The notes beneath the pieces are model-generated. The model had not been told where the DNA came from. It saw only the letters and a program-made list of their open reading frames with translations, and ran no database searches. The position numbers were made by a program, and so were the translations under genes. 64,000 nt of DNA from an uncultured Catenibacillus sp. (GTDB lineage Bacteria > Bacillota > Clostridia > Lachnospirales > Lachnospiraceae), in assembly GCA_934339005.1 (NCBI GenBank), contig CAKRHR010000008.1, positions 1 through 64,000 on the forward strand, written 5' to 3'. Of this stretch, positions 15,653-24,509 are shown in pieces (the first letter of the stretch is position 1; every line of letters starts with the position of its first letter).

Positions 15653-17164
15653 GTGGACCAGTATTTATCCATTACTAAAATCCGAGAAAAACTGACAGAG
15701 CTTAGCACTGAAGTGTCTGATGAACATCTTCTATCAAAAATAAATGATATTGACAATCTGCTTTCAGAATTTTTTGAACGCGGTATTGATTATAAAGAAG
15801 TGGTGGACTGCCTTGACGACAGCATTTTTATCACTGATAACCAAGGCAATGTGATTTACGTCAACGATGCATATACCAAGAATACAGGCATCGAGAAATC
15901 CAGAGTTTTGCATCACAATGTCTATGATTTGATTAATAAAGACCACCTGTATTCCGGCGGTGCAATTCCTGATGTTTTAAAGAGCAAAAAGACTGTTTTC
16001 CGTCTTTCTACGACATTTAACGGCGGCGTTCCTTTAAAAGGGTATGTTGTAGGCACACCGCTTTTTGATTCAAACGGTGAGCTGCATCAGGTTGTTGCCG
16101 TCAGCCGGCCAATTATGTCTTTAAAATCATTACAACAGGACTTTTCTTCATTCGCGCAGGAAATCCAGACAATGAATACAAAAAGCATAACTCTGCATTC
16201 CGAGGAGGCATTATCGCCTTCAATGATTGGCAAAGATACAACACTTGCAAATATCTGGAATTTAATCAGCCATGTGGCACTGTCCGATGCGACGGTTTTA
16301 ATTACCGGTGAATCCGGTGCAGGCAAAGAGGTCATCGCTGATGAGATTTTCAGAAACAGCAAACGTTCAGACAAACCTTATATTAAAATCAACTGCGCCT
16401 CGATACCGGCACAACTCCTTGAATCTGAACTTTTTGGCTATGAAAAAGGTGCATTTTCCGGTGCCAGTGCAAAAGGCAAACCTGGTCTGTTTGAATTAGC
16501 TAACAACGGCACACTGCTGCTTGACGAAATCGGTGATATGTCCATGGATTTGCAGGTTAAACTGCTGCGTGCGATTCAGTCACAGGAAATCACCCGAATC
16601 GGCGGTACGAAGCCAATTAAGTTAAATATTCGTTTTCTGGCACTCACCAATGCGAATTTGAAAGAAAAGATTGCCGAAGGTACTTTCCGTCAGGACCTTT
16701 ATTACAGATTGAACGTTATTCCAATCTATGTGCCGCCGCTGCGTGAAAGAACTGCAGATATTGAAGCACTGTGCAATCATTATATTCAGAAATTTACAGA
16801 AAAATATAACATCTCATTTGCCCTGACGCCAAACCAGATGGCTTACCTTGAATCATATTCATGGCCGGGTAATATCCGTGAACTTGAAAATATTATGGAA
16901 TATCTGGTGCTTTGCAGTGCCGGTACAGGTCACTGCGATGATGATATTATATGCAATCTGTTAAATATTTCTTTAAAAGAAACACCGATGCCCCTTGAAA
17001 CAGATTTAAATACTGCGATGGCAGGGTATGAGAAAAAATTAATTGAAAGTGCACTGCAAAAATCACACAGTCTGCGGGAAGCTGGTGCCAAACTTGGCAT
17101 CAATGCTTCAACGATTTCACGAAAAATTAAGCAGTACGGCATAGAATACCCAAAGGCTAAATAA
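15653..17164 (+). CDS. PAS-domain sigma-54-dependent transcriptional activator
   Basis: A 503-residue enhancer-binding protein. A PAS sensor spans about 50-155, the AAA+ domain about 190-420 with Walker A GESGAGKE (219-226) and Walker B LLLDEIGD, and a Fis-type helix-turn-helix (LREAGAKLGI...STISRKIKQ) lies at the C-terminus. The sigma-54-contacting loop reads GAFSGA (266-271) instead of GAFTGA. There is no receiver domain, so control is by a small ligand through PAS. GTG 15653 is preferred because GGGGG is 7 bases upstream; ATG 15647 would leave only one base. It is adjacent to rpoN and is the obvious activator of the four sigma-54 promoters, with the three dyads as likely targets. A TATAAT-like box lies near 15521. 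Confidence 0.92.
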   Translation: MDQYLSITKIREKLTELSTEVSDEHLLSKINDIDNLLSEFFERGIDYKEVVDCLDDSIFITDNQGNVIYVNDAYTKNTGIEKSRVLHHNVYDLINKDHLYSGGAIPDVLKSKKTVFRLSTTFNGGVPLKGYVVGTPLFDSNGELHQVVAVSRPIMSLKSLQQDFSSFAQEIQTMNTKSITLHSEEALSPSMIGKDTTLANIWNLISHVALSDATVLITGESGAGKEVIADEIFRNSKRSDKPYIKINCASIPAQLLESELFGYEKGAFSGASAKGKPGLFELANNGTLLLDEIGDMSMDLQVKLLRAIQSQEITRIGGTKPIKLNIRFLALTNANLKEKIAEGTFRQDLYYRLNVIPIYVPPLRERTADIEALCNHYIQKFTEKYNISFALTPNQMAYLESYSWPGNIRELENIMEYLVLCSAGTGHCDDDIICNLLNISLKETPMPLETDLNTAMAGYEKKLIESALQKSHSLREAGAKLGINASTISRKIKQYGIEYPKAK

Positions 17165-17172
17165 CAGAAACA

Positions 17173-17231
17173 AAAACAGCCGCTCTATGAATCAGATTTT
17201 CACAAATCCACATTCATAAAGCGGCTGTTTT
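17173..17231. terminator. Bidirectional terminator between activator and FGGY kinase genes
   Basis: Perfect 12-bp stem (17173-17184 with 17220-17231), A-rich on the left and T-rich on the right, between convergent genes. Confidence 0.8.
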
Positions 17232-17269
17232 AACTTTTCCAATTTTTAATTTTTCAACTGAAAGTTCAA

Positions 17270-18829
17270 TCAGGCTTTCTTTTTCAAATTACTCATCTTT
17301 TCCAAATCTTTGTCAAGATGCTCATACATATCAAGATAATATGGATAAAGTTCATCATATACAGCTTCCCATTCAGGAATCGGCTCAATGATTTCTTTTA
17401 CCTTAATCATCTTCTCAATTGCCTTAGATAAATCCGGTAAAACGCCCACAGCATGACCTGCCAGAAGCACATCACCCACCGGCACATCACCTGATTTTTC
17501 ATCCATCACATATACCGGCATATGTAACATGGAGGCTTTAATCATATTCCATGTGCGGCTCTTTGCACCGCCGCCTGTGATACGGATGACATTTGCCTGA
17601 CCGCCGGATTTTTTAACAACATCCATAACATGTCTTAATGCAAATGCTGTACCTTCAAAGACAGAACGTGCGATATCCTGACGCTTTGTTTCAATCGTCA
17701 GACCGATAAACATACCTCTGGCATGAGAATTCCAGAGTGGTGCACGCTCACCTGCCACCAGATATGGGAAGAACAACAAACCTCCTGCACCAGGTTCTGC
17801 CTCCAGTGCCTGTTTATTCATAAAGTCGTACATACTCATACCGGCTTTTTTAGCATTTTCCTCATCTGCCACACCGAAGTTTTCAAGATACCATTTAATT
17901 GATGCGCCACTTGAACCAATTGGTCCATCATACACAAACGGCATTTCATCAAGGCCTGTTGGTCTTGTGACAACCGGTGCATTTGTGGCACTTCTCTTAT
18001 TCGCACTTGCAAACACAAGTGATGTCGTACCTGAGCTTTCACCGGCATCGCCAAGCTTGCTCATACCTGTGGCATACATGGATGCCATCGCATCAGAACA
18101 TCCACCAATAACCGGAATACCAGCCTTTAAGCCGGTTTCTTTGGCTGCTTCTTCAGTCACATGACCGATAATTTCCGTACACAATACAGGCTTTGGTAAT
18201 ACTTTGTTTAAATCAATCTCCAATGCCTCACCGATATCTCTTGACCATTCCAGTTTCTTGAAATTCATACACTGGGTCCTTGATGCCGTATCAATATCAA
18301 TCGTGAACACCCCTGTTAATTTATAATTCAACCATCCGTTTGCCTGTAAAATGCTGTGTGTTTTTGCAAATATTTCCGGTTCATTTCTCTTAAACCATAA
18401 GAGTTTTCCCGGCAAAAACCCAACGCTTGGCAGACCTCCGACAATATCAACAAACCGCTCAAAACCAAGCATCTGACAGACTTCTTCTGTTTCTTTTGCC
18501 GCTCTGCTGTCCTGATAAATAATCGCATTATATAACGGATTTCCATTCTCATCCAACGGCAAAAGCGTAATACACTGTGAACTGATGCTAATACCTTTAA
18601 TATTGGCAACAACATTCTCTCCTGCCTGTGCTGTTATATCTTTTAAAATCTCGCATGCATTGCCCCACCATTCCATCGGGTCCTGCTCAACACGTCCGGG
18701 ACTTGGCGTAATTCTTGAATTCGGTCTGGATGCAGTCGATATCAGATTGCCATCCTCGTCCATTAAATTTCCCTTGATATTTGTAGTTCCCAAATCAATA
18801 CCAAGGAGATAACTTTTCTGTAAACTCAT
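17270..18829 (-). CDS. FGGY-family carbohydrate kinase (xylulokinase-like)
   Basis: A 519-residue ATP-dependent sugar kinase. The N-terminal phosphate-1 motif GIDLGTTNIKG, the central DGP/SSGASIKWY region, and the FGGY signature with the adenosine motif GGGAKSRTWNMIKA are seen. It most resembles xylulokinase, but FGGY kinases act on many ketoses, polyols and AI-2, so the substrate is open. The start at 18829 follows GGAGG by 7 bases; the ATG six codons earlier contains that site. It is divergent from a zinc dehydrogenase, with a 20-bp perfect inverted repeat between them. With the aldolase and dehydrogenases further on it fits a polyol/ketose degradation route. Confidence 0.88.
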   Translation of the reverse strand: MSLQKSYLLGIDLGTTNIKGNLMDEDGNLISTASRPNSRITPSPGRVEQDPMEWWGNACEILKDITAQAGENVVANIKGISISSQCITLLPLDENGNPLYNAIIYQDSRAAKETEEVCQMLGFERFVDIVGGLPSVGFLPGKLLWFKRNEPEIFAKTHSILQANGWLNYKLTGVFTIDIDTASRTQCMNFKKLEWSRDIGEALEIDLNKVLPKPVLCTEIIGHVTEEAAKETGLKAGIPVIGGCSDAMASMYATGMSKLGDAGESSGTTSLVFASANKRSATNAPVVTRPTGLDEMPFVYDGPIGSSGASIKWYLENFGVADEENAKKAGMSMYDFMNKQALEAEPGAGGLLFFPYLVAGERAPLWNSHARGMFIGLTIETKRQDIARSVFEGTAFALRHVMDVVKKSGGQANVIRITGGGAKSRTWNMIKASMLHMPVYVMDEKSGDVPVGDVLLAGHAVGVLPDLSKAIEKMIKVKEIIEPIPEWEAVYDELYPYYLDMYEHLDKDLEKMSNLKKKA

Positions 18830-18986
18830 ATAGTGCCTCCGCCACATTCCATAAAATTTACTTTTTAAATCTACATGTTATTTTTTATAATTTTCATTCG
18901 TCTGATGTCACGAATAACCGCTTACCCATGACATTTTTTATCACTATATTCTACCCTGTAAGTATAATAACACAGCTAAAAATGCG

Positions 18987-19036
18987 GCTTCAAACGGTGT
19001 ATTTCCCCTCACCAACGGAAATACACCGTTTGAAGC
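18987..19036. repeat. 20-bp perfect inverted repeat between divergent kinase and dehydrogenase genes
   Basis: Arms 18987-19006 and 19017-19036 are exact reverse complements around a 10-base loop, followed on plus by AAAAGCCTG and T8. It has the shape of a strong intrinsic terminator, but it stands between two divergent gene starts, where none is needed. It could end a small RNA, attenuate the dehydrogenase transcript or be a regulator site. The rest of the 330-base gap shows nothing firm. Confidence 0.7.
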
Positions 19037-19159
19037 AAAAGCCTGTTTTTTTTATACTTTAAGTGTGAAATCAAACATATTTAATGAGTAGCAAAATTCG
19101 TTTTTTTTCTTCTGAACCAGCCCAACAATAAAACATTAAACACAAAAAGGAGAATAATT

Positions 19160-20227
19160 ATGTCAGAAATGATGAAAGCAGCCGTTATGTACGGCCCAAG
19201 TGATATTCGCTATGAAGATGTTGAAAAACCAGCCTGCCCTGAGGACGGCGTGATTTTAAAGATTATGGCAGTCGGTCTTTGCGGCTCAGATATCCGTAAC
19301 CTGACTTCCGATTCCAGAAAAGGTAAATACCCATTTATCTACGGTCATGAAATCGTAGGTGTCGTTGATGAAATCGGTTCTAAAGAAACAAAATACCAGG
19401 TTGGTGACAGATTATATCTTTTCCCAGGTACATACTGCATGGAATGTGATAACTGTATCAGTGGTCATTCTGAAAACTGTGAAAATGAACACGTTGCCAA
19501 GCTTGCAGGTACAGGCGGCTTCGCCCAGTACATCGCTATCGGTGGTGAAAAGATTCACTACGGCGGCATCTACAAGATTCCTGAAGGCATCCCATATGAA
19601 GCTGCTTCCCTTGGCGAGCCTTTAACATCTGTTTATGCCTGCGAAGAAAATATCGGCGTTGGCTTCGGTGATGTGATCGTTATCATCGGTGCAGGTCCTA
19701 TCGGATGCTTCATGACAAAACTTGCAAAACTTCGTGGTGCCAAGACAGTCATCATGATTGATATTAACCAGTTAAGACTTGACCAGGTTCAGCCATTTGG
19801 CGCAGACTACATCATCAACTCAAAAGAGGAAGACCCTGTAGAAGCCGTTAAACGCATCACAAACGGCAAGGGCGCAGACAAGGTTATTTCTGCCAACCCA
19901 TCCACAGCAACACAGCAGCCAGCCTTAGAGATGGTCCGTAAGGGCGGTATCGTGGTATTCTTCGGTGGCGTGCCAAAGGGTGCTATGACAGAATTAGACA
20001 CAAACCTGATTCACTACAATAACATCTGGATCAAAGGTCATTTCGGTGCATCTTATATGCAGTCCAAGAAAGCCTTCGAACTTGCAATTTCAGATGAATT
20101 TAACGCATCAGATTTCATTACTTACAGACTTCCTCTTGAGGAAATCAATCATGGTATTGAATTAACACGTAAAGATGCTATTAAAGTAGTATTGTTCCCT
20201 AACGGTATGAATCCAGACGAGGAGTAA
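19160..20227 (+). CDS. Zinc-dependent alcohol/polyol dehydrogenase (sorbitol dehydrogenase-like)
   Basis: A 355-residue medium-chain dehydrogenase. Catalytic zinc ligands Cys41 (GLCGSD) and His63-Glu64 (GHE), structural zinc cysteines 93, 96, 99 and 107, and the Rossmann motif GAGPIG are present. The family oxidises polyols or secondary alcohols with NAD(P). A strong AAGGAG precedes the ATG. It is divergent from the FGGY kinase, so oxidation of a polyol to a ketose followed by phosphorylation is a reasonable pairing. The exact substrate is unknown. Confidence 0.9.
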   Translation: MSEMMKAAVMYGPSDIRYEDVEKPACPEDGVILKIMAVGLCGSDIRNLTSDSRKGKYPFIYGHEIVGVVDEIGSKETKYQVGDRLYLFPGTYCMECDNCISGHSENCENEHVAKLAGTGGFAQYIAIGGEKIHYGGIYKIPEGIPYEAASLGEPLTSVYACEENIGVGFGDVIVIIGAGPIGCFMTKLAKLRGAKTVIMIDINQLRLDQVQPFGADYIINSKEEDPVEAVKRITNGKGADKVISANPSTATQQPALEMVRKGGIVVFFGGVPKGAMTELDTNLIHYNNIWIKGHFGASYMQSKKAFELAISDEFNASDFITYRLPLEEINHGIELTRKDAIKVVLFPNGMNPDEE

Positions 20228-20252
20228 CCTTATTTCATTTCATATATTCTAC

Positions 20253-20290
20253 AATAGCCAAGTCGTTTACATTCCGACTTGGCTATTCAT
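20253..20290 (+). terminator. Terminator after the zinc dehydrogenase
   Basis: Perfect 13-bp stem (20253-20265 with 20275-20287) with a 9-base loop, followed by CATTTTC. Confidence 0.75.
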
Positions 20291-20326
20291 TTTCAAAAAT
20301 AATTTTTTATCAAAGGAGGATTTTAA

Positions 20327-21736
20327 TTGAATACTCAGTCTGACACAGCGTCACAAACAAAAAAAACATTCACATTACCAACTAAATTTCCCATTCGTAT
20401 ACTGGTATTATTGACAGGTCTATTTTGTATCGCATTCGGTGTTGCACTGACAACAAAATCAGACCTCGGTGTTGCACCTTCTGCTGCTATTCCATATGTT
20501 TTACGCCAGATGACTCCACTATCCATGGGTGTATGGACAACTGTCATCAACGTATTTATGGTTTTGCTTCAGATTCTTTTACTAAGAAAAAATTTTCAGC
20601 CGATCCAACTGCTTCAGTTAATCATTGTCTTTATCTTCGGCTATTTTACAGACTGGACATTGTCCCTTCTGGATTTCATGAATATTGACGCTTATGCATA
20701 CAAACTGATTTTTACATTAATCGGATGTGCACTGATGGGGTTAGGTGTATACTTTGAAGTTGAGGCAGGGCTTATTACACTCTCCTCAGATGGTCTGACA
20801 AGCACCATTGTAAGTAAATTTCACATTGATTTTGGTTTAACCAAAAATATCATTGACGGCTCTCAGGTAGTCATTGCAGCTATCTGTTCTCTGATTTTTC
20901 TTCACAGCTTTTTCGGTATCAGAGAAGGTACGATTATTTCAGCTATTTTAGTTGGTGTATTTGTACAGATTTATAATAAATTCTTTGGTTTCTTCCATCG
21001 CTGGCTGAATACAGAAAAATCCGAATACATCTACACAGCTATCACGCCAGGACTATCACCGGAAATGGAAGCCCTTGTTGATTCACCAAAAGAGGATTTG
21101 CAGAAAATGAAAACAAATCCATCTTCATATCCTATGATTATTACCATCGAGCGTGAATATGGCAGTGGCGGCCACGAAATCGGCAAATATATTGCAGATG
21201 CACTTGGTATTGATTATTATGATTCTGAACTGATTAAAAAGGCATCCCTGGCATCTGGTTTATCTGAAGATATTATTACAAACCATGAAGAGCGACTGCC
21301 AGTTGGTATGATTCAAAATACATTTAAAGCCAGCCATAATATTCGCTATCAGGATCAGATTTTCAAGATACAGAGCCGTGTCATTCGTGACATTGCCAAC
21401 AGTGGCAGAAGCTGTGTCATTGTTGGACGTTTAAGTAACCACATTCTAAATCCGCGGCCAAACTGCTTTAACGTTTTTGTTTCTGCGGACTATGATTATC
21501 GTGCAAAATCTTTACAGGACAAATACGGCTATGACAAAGAAACAGCCCTCCATCTGATTAAAAAGGAAGATATTGCCCGGGCAAATTACTGCGAGCACTT
21601 CACAGGCAGCCTGTGGGGGTTATCCCGCCACTTTACAATGACTATCGACAGTTCTGTATACGGCGTAAAAAAAGCCTCTCAGATTGTCTTAGAGGCCATT
21701 CAAGTCTGGAAAGAAACAAATCAGTATATTTCTTAA
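20327..21736 (+). CDS. YczE/YitT-type membrane domain fused to a cytidylate kinase-like domain
   Basis: A 469-residue two-part protein. Residues about 20-225 contain five to six membrane helices in the style of YczE/YyaS/YitT proteins (LTTKSDLGVAPSAAIPY near the start). From about residue 268 a cytosolic P-loop kinase domain begins (TIEREYGSGGHEIGKYI, DYYDSELI), as in cytidylate kinase-like family 2 proteins. Start is TTG at 20327 with AAGGAGGA 7 bases upstream. The kinase substrate and the function of the membrane half are not established. A single polypeptide linking the two suggests a membrane-localised nucleotide or small-molecule kinase, or sensor. It follows the zinc dehydrogenase but is separated by a terminator. 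Confidence 0.8.
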   Translation: MNTQSDTASQTKKTFTLPTKFPIRILVLLTGLFCIAFGVALTTKSDLGVAPSAAIPYVLRQMTPLSMGVWTTVINVFMVLLQILLLRKNFQPIQLLQLIIVFIFGYFTDWTLSLLDFMNIDAYAYKLIFTLIGCALMGLGVYFEVEAGLITLSSDGLTSTIVSKFHIDFGLTKNIIDGSQVVIAAICSLIFLHSFFGIREGTIISAILVGVFVQIYNKFFGFFHRWLNTEKSEYIYTAITPGLSPEMEALVDSPKEDLQKMKTNPSSYPMIITIEREYGSGGHEIGKYIADALGIDYYDSELIKKASLASGLSEDIITNHEERLPVGMIQNTFKASHNIRYQDQIFKIQSRVIRDIANSGRSCVIVGRLSNHILNPRPNCFNVFVSADYDYRAKSLQDKYGYDKETALHLIKKEDIARANYCEHFTGSLWGLSRHFTMTIDSSVYGVKKASQIVLEAIQVWKETNQYIS

Positions 21737-21747
21737 TGCTAAACTAA

Positions 21748-21790
21748 AAAAGGATGTATCCGCGCTATATGCACTCAGATACATCCTTTT
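21748..21790. terminator. Bidirectional terminator between convergent genes
   Basis: Perfect 13-bp stem (21748-21760 with 21778-21790), A-run on the left and TTTT on the right, between the membrane-kinase fusion and the MFS carrier. Confidence 0.85.
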
Positions 21791-21805
21791 GGTAACATAA
21801 AAATT

Positions 21806-23068
21806 CTATCTGGATTGTTTCTTTGCACTTATTGGCATCATCAGTGCAAGAATAACTGTGATCAAAAGCAAAATTGCAAACACAATATAGACAGATCTGA
21901 CTTCACCAAAAATACTCTTGCAGGCAGAAATCAGCAGGAAGGTCAACTGACCGCAAATGCTGACAACAGGGAATATGATGGCATTTGCCTGTGCAAAGTT
22001 TGCTCTGCCAAATACAGACAGTTCAAATGCAGGCATAAAAATCTGCATGAAGGTAATGGTCAGACCAAACATTGGAACAGATATGTACACCAATATCGGA
22101 ATGTTTGTAAAGTTCATCACCAAAGCCACTGCAAACCATATAGCAAGTACAGCATAAGCTTTCTGTGTACCCAGCTTATTCTCCAGATAACCGGCAATCA
22201 TACTGCCAAAGATACCAACAACGGCTGCGATAGACATCAGTAAACCTGCTTTGCTTTCAAAGGCTGTCCCCTGATATCTGACAATCCACTGCGCCATCAG
22301 ACCTGTCTGCGTCAGACTGCAGATACCAATGATAATAACTATAAACCAGAATGCTCTGGTCTTTACAAGTTCTTTAACAGTCATCTTATGCTCTTTGGAA
22401 TCCGCCGAGCTTAAAGCATTCTTGCCGCGCTCTAATGCTTCGATTTCCTGTTTACTCAGGTTATCCGGTGTGCATCCAACTTCTTCCGGTGTATTATGTA
22501 CAAAAATAATACATAAAACTGCTACAGCAACCAGCACACCGCAGATTGTGTAAATACCGCCTTTAATGCCTACATGATTGATCAAAAATGTCAAAGCAGA
22601 TACCATCATTACTGTTGCTGCCGGAGGACCAATTGTCACAAAACCCATAGCCAGACCCTTTTTATAAGGGAACCAGCTTGCGATAATCGCATTAGCACCA
22701 AGGAAAGAAATACTCTGTCCAAAACAGATTGTACCAATCAGACCGATCACAAGCAAAGGATATGTTGTTGCAGTACCATATAAAAATACGAAAATAGCTG
22801 CTGCGAAAAGGCTTAATACTGTCATAAACTTTGCGCCCTTTTTCTCACATATCTTACCTAATATCAGATTACCTACAATACTGGTGCAGCCCGCAATCGT
22901 TGCAAAAGTCAGCACTTTTCCATAATAATCCCATCCATTTGCATCAGACAACAGCGGCAGTATGACATTTTCAGAATCAGATGTTACTGCATTTGCAAGC
23001 AAACACAATAAGAAACAGATACCAATCATACTCCAGTGCCTTGCACTAAAGTTGTATTTTTCTTTCAT
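21806..23068 (-). CDS. Major facilitator superfamily transporter (oxalate/formate antiporter-like)
   Basis: A 420-residue carrier with twelve predicted membrane helices and a central cytosolic loop (about 190-225, EEVGCTPDNLSKQEIEAL). The overall pattern resembles the monocarboxylate/oxalate-formate group of MFS proteins. ATG 23068 follows GGAG by 6 bases; an in-frame ATG four codons earlier overlaps that site. It lies downstream of the hydroxyacid dehydrogenase but has its own promoter, so it is a separate unit. It may import the substrate or export an acid product of the neighbouring pathway; specificity is unknown. Confidence 0.85.
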   Translation of the reverse strand: MKEKYNFSARHWSMIGICFLLCLLANAVTSDSENVILPLLSDANGWDYYGKVLTFATIAGCTSIVGNLILGKICEKKGAKFMTVLSLFAAAIFVFLYGTATTYPLLVIGLIGTICFGQSISFLGANAIIASWFPYKKGLAMGFVTIGPPAATVMMVSALTFLINHVGIKGGIYTICGVLVAVAVLCIIFVHNTPEEVGCTPDNLSKQEIEALERGKNALSSADSKEHKMTVKELVKTRAFWFIVIIIGICSLTQTGLMAQWIVRYQGTAFESKAGLLMSIAAVVGIFGSMIAGYLENKLGTQKAYAVLAIWFAVALVMNFTNIPILVYISVPMFGLTITFMQIFMPAFELSVFGRANFAQANAIIFPVVSICGQLTFLLISACKSIFGEVRSVYIVFAILLLITVILALMMPISAKKQSR

Positions 23069-23095
23069 AATAATCTCCATTTCTATAATTCACCC

Positions 23096-23156
23096 TATGT
23101 GCTCACACACATACTTTACCAGTCATTCATTATATCACAATTTATTTTTTCTTCAA
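23096..23156 (-). promoter_or_regulatory. Promoter and dyad upstream of the MFS gene
   Basis: The minus strand has TTGAAG (23151-23156), 16 bases, then TATAAT (23129-23134). Just downstream is a TATGTG-N6-CACATA dyad (23096-23113), which could be an operator. Promoter motif seen; regulation inferred. Confidence 0.5.
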
Positions 23157-23239
23157 ACCCCTAATAGCTTTAAAATTAACTATATAAATTGCCTTAAAAT
23201 AACCACACGACTAGTTAAAAGCACCCACACTGCCGATTC

Positions 23240-23277
23240 AAAAATAACCACCGTCAAATAAAACGGTGGTTATTTTT
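23240..23277 (-). terminator. Terminator after the 2-hydroxyacid dehydrogenase gene
   Basis: Perfect 14-bp stem (23240-23253 with 23264-23277) with A/T-runs at both ends, lying in the 318-base gap between the dehydrogenase stop and the MFS start. Confidence 0.8.
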
Positions 23278-23386
23278 GAGATAATTATTAAGGTATTATT
23301 CTAAACAAGTATGTTTAAAATTTTAGTAAAGTAAAATTATAATGATTTTATTTCGATGATTTAAAAGTTTTAATTATTTTGAATAA

Positions 23387-24433
23387 TTATTTTGTCCAAA
23401 CATATGGGAATGGTTTTCCTTCAAGATAAGCATGTACGTTTTCTGCCATCTTTCTGCCTGACCATCCATCCACATCTGTTGTAAGACCAGCGTAATGAGG
23501 GGAACACATTACATTTTTCATCTTCAACAGTGGATGATTTGCTGGAACTGGTTCCTGCCAGTAAACATCGATACCTGCACCGGCAATCTTTTTATTTTCA
23601 AGTGCTTCGACAAAATCTCTCTGGTCGATAACAGCAGCACGCGCTGTGTTAATCACAAATGCTGTTGGTTTCATCTTATCAAACCATGTCTTGTTGACAA
23701 TACCTCTTGTTGAAGGAAGTACAGGAAGATGAATACTTACAACATCAGATTCTGTAAGCATTGTGTCCAAATCAACAGCTTTTGCACCTGTTGCTTCAAT
23801 CTTTGCAGGGTCAAGATATGGGTCATATGCTAAAATTTCCATACCGAAAGCTTTTGCACGTACAGCAACTTCACGACCAATTGCTCCGTAGCCTGCAAGA
23901 CCAAGTTTTTTGCCATAAAGTTCAAAGCCAATGCCGTAATCTGTGTATGGATGATTTTCATCCAGAGGTCCCCAGATAACGTTTTTCACATCTGGTACAT
24001 CGTAGATGTCATCTACGGCTGGTCCAAGGTGCTCGCCAAGGAGTAAACCTGCTGTTGCGCGAGCCATATAACGTGTTGTTGCAATCATCATACCCATGCA
24101 GTATTCAGCAACTGCAACTGCGTTACGTCCCGGTGTGTATGTCAACTGGATACCTGCTGCCTTTAATACTTCATTATTGACTGTTACAGGTGTACCTTTG
24201 GCAACACCGATAAATTTCATACCGGCATCAATCCATGCTTTTAATGTATCTTCACCGGCAACTTCATCACCTAATACGATGATTTCAGCGCCCATACATT
24301 CTTCTCTTACCATGTCTTCTGTGACATTACCTTTGCCGTGTTTTAATTCACCGCAAACTGTCACTTCACATGTCTGTTTGATAATCTCCAAATCCTTTTC
24401 AGGAAGAGCTGTACATAAAGCTAATTTTTTCAT
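23387..24433 (-). CDS. D-isomer-specific 2-hydroxyacid dehydrogenase
   Basis: A 348-residue NAD-dependent dehydrogenase of the phosphoglycerate/glycerate dehydrogenase family. The Rossmann motif GYGAIG and catalytic Arg (NTARAAVID), Glu (QEPVP) and His (SPHYAG) are in the family order. It lacks the C-terminal ACT domain of full SerA, so serine biosynthesis is less likely than reduction of a 2-keto acid. ATG 24433 is chosen since GGAG lies 8 bases upstream; a TTG two codons earlier is too close to it. It follows the class II aldolase by 76 bases and is probably cotranscribed. Confidence 0.88.
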   Translation of the reverse strand: MKKLALCTALPEKDLEIIKQTCEVTVCGELKHGKGNVTEDMVREECMGAEIIVLGDEVAGEDTLKAWIDAGMKFIGVAKGTPVTVNNEVLKAAGIQLTYTPGRNAVAVAEYCMGMMIATTRYMARATAGLLLGEHLGPAVDDIYDVPDVKNVIWGPLDENHPYTDYGIGFELYGKKLGLAGYGAIGREVAVRAKAFGMEILAYDPYLDPAKIEATGAKAVDLDTMLTESDVVSIHLPVLPSTRGIVNKTWFDKMKPTAFVINTARAAVIDQRDFVEALENKKIAGAGIDVYWQEPVPANHPLLKMKNVMCSPHYAGLTTDVDGWSGRKMAENVHAYLEGKPFPYVWTK

Positions 24434-24509
24434 TTTCAAAACTCCTGTATCTGCTATTGTTTAAAAGTGCCGCACTCTGAAACTGTGCCTGATAAAAAGA
24501 TGGTTCAAA

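Noticed and set aside
20228..20326. Sigma-54 promoter before the membrane-kinase fusion (TTGGCTATTC...)
   Set aside because: It lacks GC at the -12 position and is part of a terminator stem.
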